DNA of 64,000 bases from Paramacrobiotus metropolitanus. Taxonomy: Eukaryota > Tardigrada > Eutardigrada > Parachela > Macrobiotidae. The stretch is from contig NW_026570252.1 in assembly GCF_019649055.1 (NCBI RefSeq), positions 186,001-250,000 on the forward strand, written 5' to 3'. Each line of letters opens with the position of its first letter. The first letter of the stretch is position 1. The position numbers were made by a program, and so were the translations under genes. This document shows, piece by piece, positions 33,530 through 44,023 of the stretch. Under the pieces are notes generated by a model. The model saw only the letters and a program-made list of their open reading frames with translations. It made no database searches and was not told the DNA's origin.

Positions 33530-33680
33530 GTTTTACGTTGTGGCTAAACATGGTGCTTATGTACCGTGCCTGATGTAACCATATGTACTGCCGTAACGTC
33601 CCACTCCAGCCGGGTGACGGCAGCCGTGAATTGGTTCGACTGTCACGGTTATCCCCCATGTATATACAATATGTAGGACT
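33530..33680. repeat. Dispersed repeat, copy 2 (without insertion)
   Basis: Matches the two halves of the copy at 15505-16200 with GTAACGTCCCACTCCAGCC continuous at about 33592-33610, i.e. the empty-site equivalent of the family 1 element insertion. Confidence 0.7.
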
Positions 33681-33939
33681 AAACGGTCGCATAGCCCCAT
33701 CCGGCCCCCACGTGCCCATATCAAGCATTGTGTACGCAAGCGGTGCAGTGCACTTGTACGAACCGGACATTTTGAACTCAGTCGTACAGTGCACTGCGCT
33801 GCATACGTGCTGAATGTGGAGATGTTGGGAATGCGACCATTTCGTCCTAACTCCTAAGCTGTACATGCCGTACTATTACTCCATTAAAAGATGGCAATCC
33901 GTTCAGCGGGATCAGACGAAAAGTAACTCTCAAATACCT

Positions 33940-33945
33940 TTTATT
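33940..33945 (-). promoter_or_regulatory. Possible poly(A) signal of A1
   Basis: AATAAA on the minus strand about 210 bases past the A1 stop; plausible but distant. Confidence 0.3.
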
Positions 33946-34156
33946 TTAGTGAATTAAAAAAACAGTCCGACTGAAAACACAAATCAAAACATTATGATCG
34001 CAACCACACAGGAAATGTATGATTGCACACTGTTTCGTTGCAGCTAATAGAAATTATATACGACAAGCATTACCGACCAACAATATATCAAACACAGTGC
34101 ACGACGAAACGAAACGAGCATAAAAAATGAGCGATAATTCGTATCCCATGGCTTGG

Positions 34157-35054
34157 TCAGGCAAAGAGGGGCTTGAGACATTTGTTTACGAAGATGATGA
34201 GGGCGATCACCGCGACGACGAAACCCAAGGGACTTCCAATTGTGACCGCTACTAACGGGAAGCCGCCGTGGTGGAATGCTCCGTAGAGTAAGAAGACAAC
34301 GAGGATCAGAAGTGCCGCACCGATAACAGTGCAAATCGCGGTGCCAAAGATCGCGAGACCGGCTTCGTGTAAGCTGGACACACCCATCAGATCGTACCAG
34401 AATCCAACGGACGCCGGGCCGTTACCGGTGCCATGGGGAGTAGTCTTGTGATTGGATCGGGTAGGGAATTTGGTCGGCGTCGACGGCGAAGCGGGAACGT
34501 CTGCGCCGGATCCATACGACGGCCCGCGCTTCCCATCGGCCACGTCCTCGACAACGGATTTCATCTGTTCACTGTTGGGTTTATGGCAAGCAGTGTTAAC
34601 GATGAAACGCGCCAGCAGTTAATACGGTGTAAATCTAACTCTAGAGCGATAATCATCCTACCGACTCATCCAAGAAAGAAGGTAATAGTAATACTTATAA
34701 AAAACTGGATCAGCCTAAAGGCTGAATAGAAAAATTCGACCAAATGATCGTACGCACTGCGCAGCGTAATACGGGAATGCGAGCTAAGCACAAATGGTGA
34801 CCGTAAAATTAATAAAGTCCTAATGACAATGCTGTGTACAAAAAGTACCTGATTTCTTTCACAAGACCAATGAGCGTATCCAGTTTGTGGTTGACGGCTG
34901 CGATTCCATCACTGGACTTATCCGGCGATGAGCGCAAATTCGCCTCATTACATTCTTCGCTATCCGCTGAACACACCGGCTCCTCGACGCATCCGTAAGA
35001 CGAAACTATCACGCACAGGATGACGACGGACATTGGCAAAATTTTCGGGTACAT
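34157..35054 (-). CDS. A1: intact two-exon signal-peptide, two-membrane-segment protein
   Basis: Exon 1 is 35054-34849 (206 bases), exon 2 is 34571-34157 (415 bases); 206 residues, 277-bp intron. The start at 35054 was chosen because A3 has the same MY-x-x-x-x-P-x-SVVILC beginning; the upstream in-frame extension lacks an ATG. A signal peptide (about 1-20) ends in SSYG, followed by VEEPVC and a short acidic Cys-containing segment, then VNHKLDTLIGLVKEI, an amphipathic helix continuing across the splice site into QMKSVVEDV. A Thr/Pro-rich linker leads to GFWYDLMGV (about 125-133), membrane segment one (about 139-165), a short Gly/His loop, membrane segment two (about 173-197) and the tail NKCLKPLFA. 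Donor AG then GTACTT and acceptor CAACAG then one base are phase 2. Function unknown. Confidence 0.8.
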
Positions 35055-36329
35055 TTCTGCTGGTCCACTGCGTTGTGCTGGTCCAAGAGAAAAATGCGCC
35101 AACAAAATTTTGCTGTTAGCCTGTTACTAATATTGCTTTGTCACGAGATGGTGACTCCGTAACCTGACTAAGTAACCTGGTTGGAAAACGGTCTATGGCT
35201 CTAGCATCATACTGCCTGTCGATTGTTATTACTATTTATTAGGCAATCGAGTACTGGCCACTCAACCGTATTCCGCAAGAACGCTGCACTGGCCTACATT
35301 TCATTGGCTTTGTGTCCTGTTTGCGGTGTATGTAATTGTCAGTGAATTACACCCTGCAGGCTGCAGGAACAGTATGACACGAATACTGATTAAAGTCATA
35401 CTGGGCTATCAGCTGCTCTAAGTCCATTTGTACACCGATTGCCGTTTAGTTGTAATTCTTCTTCCTATCAAATTTATTAGCCAAACCAACGAAATTCTTA
35501 TCGATGGGAGATGGGAATAATTTGTCGCTTGGAACAAAAATACAGCCAGTCAAGCTCATACTGAATGGGAAGCACTTGTTGACGAGAAGACGCAACCATG
35601 ACGTGAATAAACTAGCAGTTAAACGTTAAGGCCGACTGAAACGCGATGGATGGCGCTTGCTGAAAATTGCGAAATAAAAATGAATAACAAGTCTGAACGC
35701 CTGCGTACTCGTGCACAAAACGCTGAGGCTTTGTACTCCCTTCTTGACACTTTCTTGACACATTGTGGCAGCTACAGTATAATCGGCGCATAAAATTAAA
35801 AGAAAGCCGCTGCATGATGATTTTTCCAAAATTAAATATAAAACCTTCGATATCATGTTGCGAAACCGGAAAAGTGCAACGACTTTGCGGCATACAAAGA
35901 CCGGCCTTACTATTAAAACAAAACATTTCTAATGAACATATTTCCAAATTTCTAGAGCTTCTGTTGTCGAAAGTGAGTTTATTCTACGAGCAATAAGTAA
36001 AAACGTCGGACAAAACCAAAGATTACGTTTTTCACTTTATTCTGCAGCTATATTATTCACATCCACCCCTCTGCAACATTCGGGAAGACAAGAACAAAGG
36101 GTGTAGGTTGTAGAGAAGTTTCATTGCGATTTTGTTTCTTGGCCTAACGTAGTAAGTCTATCTTATTCTGATGTGCATATATAAAGGCGTGTCGTTAAGA
36201 AATACAGTTTCGGCACTATGATATTGAGAGCAACAATTTTCAAAGGAGAAGATAAGAAACAGAAATATTCCAGCAAAATATTCCAATTTTTAATAATGCA
36301 GTATGTGACAGTAAATAGGTTTGATTAGT
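35055..36329. other. Intergenic stretch between A1 and A4
   Basis: A 111-codon minus-strand frame (35612-35947) has no signal peptide or family motif and is not called. Promoter of A1 should lie just right of 35054. Confidence 0.35.
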
Positions 36330-36919
36330 TCATGAGCCACGTTTGTTAACCAAAACCCTAATGCCGGGCGCAGCAAAGACAATGCCCAACGGGATGCTTA
36401 ACATAAATGCCAGTACTCTAATGACATCGTGGTGGGAATGCTAGAAATATCTTAAGGAAGCCGACGGTCAGCACTGCCACGGTGAACAGCGGGCAGAACA
36501 AGACACCGAACAAACTACGAAGGAATTCGTCGAAATTACGCACTCCCAGCAGGGCGAACCAAACTCCAGCGGAAGCAGATGTGCTTTTGGGACGAGGTGG
36601 AGATTCGGGTTTCGCGAATGCCGAAAAATCCGGAGAACGTATTACGTACACTGGACTAATTTGATGGAATAAACATGCTGATTGTAAAAAATTTTTCTAA
36701 ATTTAAATTTTTTAATAAGGAGCATAACCGTACCCGGATTCTTTTATAACGCCACTTCACGTCTCCGGACGTCTGATTCGATCACCGGTCGTGTATAATT
36801 CCGTCCTTTTTGCGTTCTTCGCCAACCGGGAAGACATGACACAACTCCTCAGTGAATCGGTAGGGCAAAGCCATCACGCACAAGATGACGACGAAAACTG
36901 ACAACGTCATTGCGCACAT
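36330..36919 (-). pseudogene. A4: decayed array-family copy
   Basis: Exon 1 remnant starts at the ATG at 36919 and keeps the signal peptide with the family word VVILCVMA, but the frame degenerates after about 42 codons and no donor is visible. Exon 2 remnant (about 36651-36418) keeps GVWFALLGV and a first membrane segment, then runs into a stop at 36418. The second membrane segment and the tail VNK lie in another frame (about 36413-36330), so a frameshift separates the two membrane segments. The linker between exon 1 and the LLGV motif is largely gone. Non-functional as a two-pass protein. Confidence 0.7.
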
Positions 36920-37675
36920 TTTTTTAGGTTCACTCCGCAATGAAATATCGCGTATATATTACAGTACATCGACTAACAAGGTGTTGCCGCTACAAACACT
37001 ACCGTAGCGTAATTTGCAATTGTTTTATTCGGCTAACTGTTGGAACATCTTGAGAGATATGGCTGATTTAATGCAAGCACTGTCTCGAGATCACAAGTTG
37101 GTAACACCTGTCAAGTGTTACCTGCATCATCTGCTCCAATTAGATCCGTAAACAGAGGTCACTGGACTGCGGCGATTAGCCTCTTCAAGAACTTCTCCCT
37201 TTTGAATGGTTTTGACTTACGGTATTTATTGTGATGTGAATTCATAACCGAAGAATTTGCTATTGTGTGCATATCTCGCTTATAATATTCCCGGCCTCAT
37301 TCAATCATTTTAGCAAACATTCCTACGATACCCTGATTTAATTTTTTGTATGATGTGCAAAAAGGCACATGAAGATATGCTTGTACCAAAGATCCGAACA
37401 TTTGTTAAGCAAACTCGCAAATTTTGGCACGATTAAAAGCAGCGCTCACGACAAGAAACTTGAACACAGTGTCCGGCGCAATAACATTAAAGACATGATG
37501 ACCCCAGTCGCATAAAAACTAGTTGTTGCCACAATTTCTTTCCAGCACTAACATTATCTATGATTCTTAAACTGAAGTCGATTTAGAGGCGCATGCGGCG
37601 AGCCAGCCGAAAACATTCGCAACAGGAAACATATCCCAGAATCGTAATAACATTTAGACGTCGTCGCATACTTCC
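36920..37675. other. Intergenic stretch between A4 and A2
   Basis: No gene recognised. GCxATTGxTTTATTCGGCTA near 37015-37040 is similar to 16216-16238, so a short upstream segment is shared between the two places. Confidence 0.35.
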
Positions 37676-38450
37676 TTAAGAAAAAAAAGGAACGATGCAC
37701 TTGTTAATCACGGTCATGATGAACAGAACCGCGCCGATGACACCCAACGGCACACCGATTATGGTCGCGAGAAACTTGATGCCGGCCTTGCCTCCTCGGC
37801 GGTTCGCTTCTTCAAGTATGGCCCCGATGACGATGCTGATTTGCCATACCAGGCACCCAGCCAAAGGAGTGGCGAATAAAATGCCAAAGAACATAGCGAA
37901 GAACTCGCCAGCGTTGCGTGCGCCAAACCGATTGTACCAGTAACCCATGGAAGCTGGCGTGCTATCGGGGCGATGGGGAATCGTCCGGGGTTTGGGCGTC
38001 GTCGATGGCTGAACTGGATCATCGGGACGGGATTTCCCCGACGGCACGCGCTTTGCATCGGCTTCATCCACGAAATTTTGCAACTTTGCACTGTGGAAAG
38101 AGCAAGCAGCGTTGAAGGCCGAAAAATAAACTCGTCGAAAATGGTTCCGCATCACACTGATTATTCAAATTAAGTTTTAAGTACAGTATGCTAATCGGTA
38201 GTCACCACTAGTGTTGGCAGTTAGCCTTGCAGCCACACTGATGGGTAGAACCATACCTTAGTTCTTTCACGGTGCCAATTAATGTCTCCAGATTATGGTT
38301 AACGTCCGCGAATCCATCCCTGATCACATTGCTCTGCGCCTTATCGCATTGTTCGCCATCCGCTGGACAACTTGGCTCCTCAACGTATCCGTGGGACGGA
38401 GCCATCACGCACAGGATAACGACGGACATTAGTAATGCCTTGGTGGACAT
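37676..38450 (-). CDS. A2: intact two-exon signal-peptide, two-membrane-segment protein
   Basis: Exon 1 is 38450-38257 and exon 2 is 38090-37676; 609 bases, 202 residues, 166-bp intron (shortest in the family). Exon 2 has exactly the same length as in A1 (415 bases). Features in order: signal peptide with SVVILCVMA ending SHG, then YVEEPSC and three cysteines, VNHNLETLIGTVKEL helix crossing the splice site, Pro/Thr/Arg-rich linker, GYWYNRFGA (a degenerate form of GF-x-Y-x-LLGV), a long first membrane segment, a charged loop (EEANRRGGK), a second membrane segment and the tail NKCIVPFFS. Donor AG then GTATGG, acceptor TTCCACAG, phase 2. Nearest relatives are A1 and A3. Confidence 0.8.
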
Positions 38451-38849
38451 TTTCACTGTTTAAATTTACAATACAGTATGTGCCGCTGTGCGTCGGATAG
38501 CAAGGTTTTGCCGATGAAAGCACGAATATATTTTCCAATTTGCTAAATTCAGCTGGTTGTTTTTGTGGACACCGTGTACACACTGTTTTGATATCCTGAA
38601 AATGTTATTTGTGGTAAAAGCGTGCAGCTGTCTGTGTAGAATCCTGTTGCCTGTCGTTTTTGCCGTAGTGTGCTGCTCAGTCACATCCATAATCTGTGCA
38701 TTATAAGCGCGTCGCGGTAGAGCGGCCACCATATATTTCGAGGAATGTTCTCTATTGAATTACGCAACGCCGACGCTAGTTTAGAAAAGGTATGTGAGGA
38801 GAGAAGCGGCTCTCATACAGCGATAAAGTCTTTTAAAGGACTTCAACGT

Positions 38850-38924
38850 ACTGCGTCGTGGTGCATTGGTACTGCCTACACGTATGTAACGACTTAGCCG
38901 GGGCTCGATTCCCCCATCGGTGCA
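38850..38924 (+). ncRNA. tRNA-like sequence, probably pseudogene or SINE head
   Basis: GTGGTGCATTGGTACTGCC resembles a tRNA A box and D arm, and GGGGCTCGATTCCCC is a good T arm with B box, about 50 bases apart. The acceptor ends pair poorly (ACTGCGT against CATCGGT) and no anticodon arm is evident, so this is unlikely to be a working tRNA. Confidence 0.4.
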
Positions 38925-39240
38925 TTTTTCAGCCGTTTCTCGGTTTCCCTCGGATAGCGCCCTGCTTATTGGTGAATACGGTACTTCAACTGGGTCGATT
39001 TATTACTGCTTACGTAAGTGCTATCTATCAGTAAGGTTTTCAGCGAATATTTTGTTTGCATGTACATTTAGCTGCTGTTAAGTAGTTGTGCATATAGCAT
39101 ATATAGTTCCGCTGTACTCGCATGAAACCAGGAAATGCTGATTGCTTGTTCGCGGTACGCAAATGCAACTGATAAAACTGAAAACAAAACAATTGTCTCC
39201 ACACGATTCGCTTTATAAAAGTGCAAACAGTATTAGGAAA

Positions 39241-39828
39241 TGGCTATTCCCACCTCCCTGGCACCTCCTTTCACCGCTTTTTGGCTATTCGCATCCCCTT
39301 TTTAAACATATTTCTTACACCAACATTGGCTATCGCCGCCACCTTTTTACACCTCCTTTCGGCTATTCCTTCCTCTTACTTATACTGGTCATAAAATTAC
39401 TCCAGTTTCTACAGGAATCCTTATATTCACAAAACATTATGCGTCCATGACCTTTAGAAGCCGGTAAAGACAAAGCCGTTAGTATTTGGCGATATTAATA
39501 AGTACGAGCAGATAAGCAAAAGAAGTCCATAGCACAATCTCAATTGGATGTGTCCTCCGATCACGAGGAACTGAGAAATGTCTGGGACAAACAAGCAGCG
39601 ATGACTCGGTTATCGATGTGACTATGTACCTGAAGACGCCGCACATTTCAGTTCAATTCAACCCAGTGCAACAAAGAGTTGCGAATAGGCAAAAGAGGTA
39701 CTCGAAAGCGGTGGCAATAGTTAAAAGGTAGTGTCTGTATTTATTTTTAACAGGTGATGCAAATAGCCAAAAGGTGGTGGAAAGCCATGAGAACAGCCAA
39801 AAGGTGGTTAGGGCAGGTGGAAATAGCC
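39241..39828. mobile_element. Inverted-repeat element with TGGCTATTCCCACCT ends
   Basis: About 39241-39375 and 39690-39828 are imperfect inverted repeats, each made of TTGGCTATT and CCACCTTTT words; the outer ends are TGGCTATTCCCACCT and AGGTGGAAATAGCCA. The middle is unique. No clear target duplication. Probably a non-autonomous DNA element. Confidence 0.55.
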
Positions 39829-41206
39829 ACAACCATAGTTTTAACTCTTGTAACACTTACCATTCATTAGGATGACGTCTACAAAGCCGACAACGACTGT
39901 ATGTGAACTAATAACTGAACACTGGATGTTCAATTTCGCATCTTTTAACACGTTTTGTAGTACTGTGTGTTTCTGCTTCCAGGTTTGGCGATTCCCAACA
40001 TCAAAACCGTTTTAGGATTTTTTTAAGTGCTTTTGAACTTGCAGTTCTTGAATGAGCAGATTTCGAAACTCAATCTGTGTTATGATAATGCTAAAGTTTT
40101 TAGTACAAAGATGTTCTTAGTATTCGTGATCTCCTAAAAAATTAGCGAAAATTCGTGATCGCCTTGCCCGGCGTGTTCACGGGGAATCACTCATGTTCGC
40201 AATTATCAACAAAACAGAGCTCTCGAAATATTTGCTAATATTTTCAGTTCAATTTAAAACAGAAAAGTCATCAACTCCAAGCGCATGAAATCAAGAAATT
40301 AGAGTAGAAAACGTTGAAATACGAGGGCGATGATATAACGAAAATATTACGAAGAGTTGAAGTTACCAACTTCGAACACGATGGCCGCAGTCAAGAAGTG
40401 AACATTTTTTTCCGGCTAAATGGTATTAATTTTATCAAAATCCAACGATAGAAATCTGCATGCGACACGCGCCACTGCACAACACGTTGAGAGACAAAAC
40501 AGATCCAAATCAAAGTGTACTGTTCCCATGACCGTCCGATGGCCGGTTTAGGCAAAGAGGGGGCAAGGAACTTGTTACCAAAGATCATGATGGCGAGCAA
40601 CGCGACGACGCCAGCCAACGGGATGCCGATTGGCGTTTATTGTCGCCACTAACAGGATTCCACTGCATCAAGCAAAAAGATAAATACGAATATCAGTAGT
40701 GTCGTAAGACTCGCAACCAGAATAATACAGATCGTGGTGAGAAAGGCCCCATTGAGGGCTTCGTTGCAGCTGGGTACTCCCAGCAGGTCGCACCAGAAAC
40801 CAGGTGACCACGGGCCGCTACCGGTGGGATGTGGGGTAGTTTTGCGTTGAGGAGTTTGTGATTTGCCAGTCGTCAGTGGCTGAGCGGGGACATCTGGACG
40901 GGATTCACGCGACAGTCCGCGCTTCACCTCGGCCAGTTCCTCGACGACGGCTTTCATCTGTGCACTGTGGGAATATGGCAAGGTTTATTAGCGATGAAGC
41001 GCTCCGACGCTCCGTACTGCGTGAATCCGACTACTGAGAGATTCTGAGTAATTATCTTTTGCCATACAGGCATATTTAAGAAGAAAATAATATAAGCGGA
41101 AACTGGATCATGTTGAATGTTGAACAGAAGAATTCGTCGAAAATGACTGCAATTTATGTGCATTGCGCAGCGGTACAATAATAGGGAAAAGTATACTACC
41201 TGTAAA

Positions 41207-42220
41207 CAGGCCCGTCGTTAGACCCCTATCCAGTTTTCAAAACACTACTCCTCCTACAGTTTCCATCCGATAATTTTTCTGAATACACCATTGAAATCAG
41301 CGTAAAATTCTGAACAAGATGATTGAGGCCGATTTTTGAAATTCGAATTTCCCCTGGATCGACTACCGCGAGCGGTTTCCCTATGCGACAGACATGTTTT
41401 TGGGGTTTTCCCCCCTGACCCCCAAACATATTTTGACACTAAAAAACACGTTTTTGGCTTGTTTTTACTCGTTTTTTACGAACTTTAACTAATATTTAGT
41501 TATTTAAATTCTTTTATGATTCAACATCATAAATATCATCATCATCGGCTGTAAGGGACAGTCTTTTAAATTGTCCCATATTTGCTTGCGCATAAGCAGC
41601 ATGTCGCTAGAAGGATCCATGGCATCACCTACAGCGCAATGATCAAACGTTAAAAGATTTAACAAATCCGTAATGCTATGCGATTTCCAATCCGTTTTAA
41701 TGTGTTCGTAAACATCAATTTTTGGTAAAATACCCCCTTCCATTTCCGAGCAGATCGACATGTCGTTAAAAATTCCCAAAAGATCATCACGAATAAAGTC
41801 GGTAAAACAGGATTTGTCTGCTGCATATTGTATACTGAGCTGACGCCTGCTAGAAAAACGAAAGATATCCCTTCCAGCCGAAGATGATGATATTTATGAT
41901 GTTGAATCATAAAAGAATTTAAATAACTAAAGATTAGTTAAAGTTCGTGAAAAACGAGTAAAAACAAGCCAAAAACGTGTTTTTTAGTGTCGAAATATGT
42001 TTGGGGGGTCAGGGGGGAAAACCCCAAAAACATGTCTGTCGCATAGGGAAACCGCCCGTGGTAGTCGATCCAGGGGAAATTCGAATTTCAAAAATCGGCC
42101 TCAATCATCTTGTTCAGAATTTTACGCTGATTTCAATGGTGTATTCAGAAAAATTATCGGATGGAAACTGTAGGAGGAGTAGTGTTTTGAAAACTGGATA
42201 GGGGTCTAACGACGGGCCTG
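41207..42220. mobile_element. Non-autonomous hAT-type element, 1,014 bp, about 345-bp inverted repeats, 8-bp duplication
   Basis: CAGGCCCGTCGTTAGACCCC begins the element and its complement ends it; the arms (about 41207-41551 and 41876-42220) are nearly identical reverse complements. CCTGTAAA flanks both sides (41199-41206 and 42221-42228). The C-A-G-G start with an 8-bp duplication is typical of hAT elements. The 324-bp centre is not part of the repeat and carries an open minus-strand frame. High arm identity indicates a fairly recent insertion. It sits in the intron of A3. Confidence 0.9.
41504..41860 (-). other. Open frame in the centre of the hAT-type element
   Basis: From about 41835 to 41504 a minus-strand frame is open and includes M-E-G-G-I-L-P-K-I-D-V-Y-E-H-I-K and later LLNLLTFDHCAVGDAMDPS. 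No transposase motif is visible. It could be captured host coding sequence or the scar of an internal deletion of a transposase gene. Confidence 0.35.
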
Positions 42221-42478
42221 CCTGTAAACAATATGGTCTAATCCCAAATCACAATGCTGCGTGCAATCTTACCTGAGTTCTTTTACAATACCAATGAGTA
42301 TCTCCAGATTATGATTAACCTCCGCGATTCCATCACCGGACGTGTATGGCGATGGGTGCATTTTCGCCTTGCTGCATTCGTCGCTATCCGTTGAACAACC
42401 CGGCACCACAACGTTACTGTAGGACGAAGCCATCACGCACAGGATGACGACGGACGTTGGCACGGTTCTAGCGTACAT

Positions 42479-43071
42479 TTTTATTGGTTTACTGCGTGAT
42501 GTCGGACCAAAGGAAAATCAATTAACAAAATCTTGCCGTAACTAATAGTTTGTCTTAACACAGGATATGGTAACTTTGTTTCGTCGTTGGAAAACTGTCT
42601 ATCGTTCTAGAATGCTGCTACTGGACGATTGCTACGAAAAGTAGAATACTGGTATATGAGATCCGGATTCGCTGTGCGTGCGGCAGAGCGGTGGCCTACA
42701 TTTCGAATAATTCTTTGCTTTCTACTCTTGCTTTCTTTTTTGCTGTAATTGTTATTGAATTCTACTCTACAGAAACAGGATGAACTGATCAATCATTTCT
42801 TCAGTCCATTTTTAAGCTCATTGCTGTATACATATTTTTAATTCCCCTTCTTTTCAGTTTGTGATACAAATTTAAAAAATCCATGGAAATAATTATTCAC
42901 TTCGAACATTAAAGAAAAGGGATTAAGTTAAGCTAAATAGTTAGCAGAGAACCAGAGACTCAGATTTTTTGGAAAATATTCCACGGCACGACATGACGAC
43001 ACCCGTCTGTTAACCAACAACAGCATCAATAGCTCGACGACAGACATTAGTTAACGTCAGACCACGGTCGG
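42479..43071. other. Intergenic stretch between A3 and A5
   Basis: No gene recognised; promoter region of A3 and 3' region of A5. Confidence 0.35.
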
Positions 43072-43715
43072 CTACTTCCTCGTGGCCAGGTGCCACATCA
43101 AGGCATAAAAGAGAGAGAAAAGGAGAAGGTTCGTCGAAAGCCGATCTCCATCAAAACAGACTGTGTTCGGGTCAGAGTGGGTTTGGTTCTTTTGGCGACC
43201 TTCTGGAGACCGGTTGATGGTAGTACGTCGCAGCTCCGACAGTTCCTCAGCCATGATCTTCAGTTGGGTCCTGTACAGTTATTAACGACGAAATGCGAGA
43301 TATGTCAATAGCATAATAAAAGCATAACTGCACCGGTATCACTAAAGTACTGACTGTATTAAGCGCTATCGAGTTTCGAGAACGGGTGACAATTGGCATC
43401 TGTTTATCGACTTAGTAACATACAAGTACGATAAATCTGTAATAAATGATTGTGGTGCAACGAAAGCCTATACGCCGATAACGAAAACAACAGTCGATTC
43501 GCCTACGAATTTGAATTAGCTATCAGCATTACAGGAAATTTCATGAGGTACCTGATCTGCATCACGGTATCGACCAGTGTTCCCATGTCGTCCGTAGTCT
43601 GGTTCCAACGAACTACCGTACATTCGGAAAGAATAATCTGCGGCTCTTGGATATATCCATGCGATACAACCACTATCAAAAACGCAATAGCACTGCACAG
43701 CGTTCCGGCATACAT
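43072..43715 (-). CDS. A5: short array-family member with one membrane segment
   Basis: Exon 1 is 43715-43552 and exon 2 is 43270-43072; 363 bases, 120 residues, 281-bp intron. It has a signal peptide ending SHG, followed by YIQEPQIIL, which matches the F-x-YEPYI-x-LP motif of subfamily B and so links A and B. A short helix (MGTLVDTVMQI) leads to the phase-2 junction (AG then GTACCT; TGTACAG then one base), then QLKIMAEELSEL. The linker is reduced, the LLGV motif is absent, and only one hydrophobic stretch (about residues 100-116) remains before the stop. The frame has no lesions, so it is either a naturally short single-pass member or an internally deleted copy. Confidence 0.6.
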
Positions 43716-44023
43716 GGTGTGGTATAAGATTACTGGACGGGCTTCCGCTGCCGACTACCGTGAGATAGCAGACTGACTGCGATCGTGTTCCGAATTTTCG
43801 ATTGACTGCGATCGCGCTACCAACGTATTCCGACTGATGGTAAAAAAAGTGAAGAGAAAAGGAAATATTTTTCTTTAGCTCCGGTCACTTTAGCCGTTCG
43901 GCATCCGTCTTAAAATTAGCGCATCATACAGCCAAAATCACAGGGCAAAGAACATTCTACAAGCATCCCTCTCTGACTGCATAAATCGGTGAGTTCAGTG
44001 GCAGGCTAACACTAGTCAATGGG
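43716..44023. other. Spacer before the non-LTR element
   Basis: GATTGACTGCGATCG-like words repeat near 43775-43815. No gene. Confidence 0.35.

Larger units (their letters stand above)
38451..40390. other. Intergenic stretch between A2 and A3
   Basis: Contains a tRNA-like sequence at 38850-38924 and an inverted-repeat element at 39241-39828 (listed separately). No protein gene recognised. Confidence 0.4.
40391..42478 (-). pseudogene. A3: array-family copy truncated after the first membrane segment, with element in intron
   Basis: Exon 1 is 42478-42273 (206 bases, intact, same length as A1) and exon 2 begins at 40964. Signal peptide, Cys-containing ectodomain, helix VNHNLEILIGIVKEL / QMKAVVEELAEV, Pro/Thr linker, GFWCDLLGV and the first membrane segment are all open. 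The frame then ends at a TAG (40649), giving 173 residues. Downstream, the second membrane segment is recognisable in the same frame after 40618, but a 7-base insertion near 40630, a compensating small deletion before it, and a further base lost near the tail lie between. Splice sites are intact (AG then GTAAG; CCACAG), phase 2. The intron is 1,308 bases, of which 1,022 are the hAT-type element plus duplication at 41199-42220; without it the intron would be close to that of A1. Confidence 0.75.

Noticed and set aside
40630-40660. A very short intron in A3 that would bypass its stop
   Set aside because: The gap is too small for a spliceosomal intron and has no proper donor and acceptor; small insertions and deletions explain it better.
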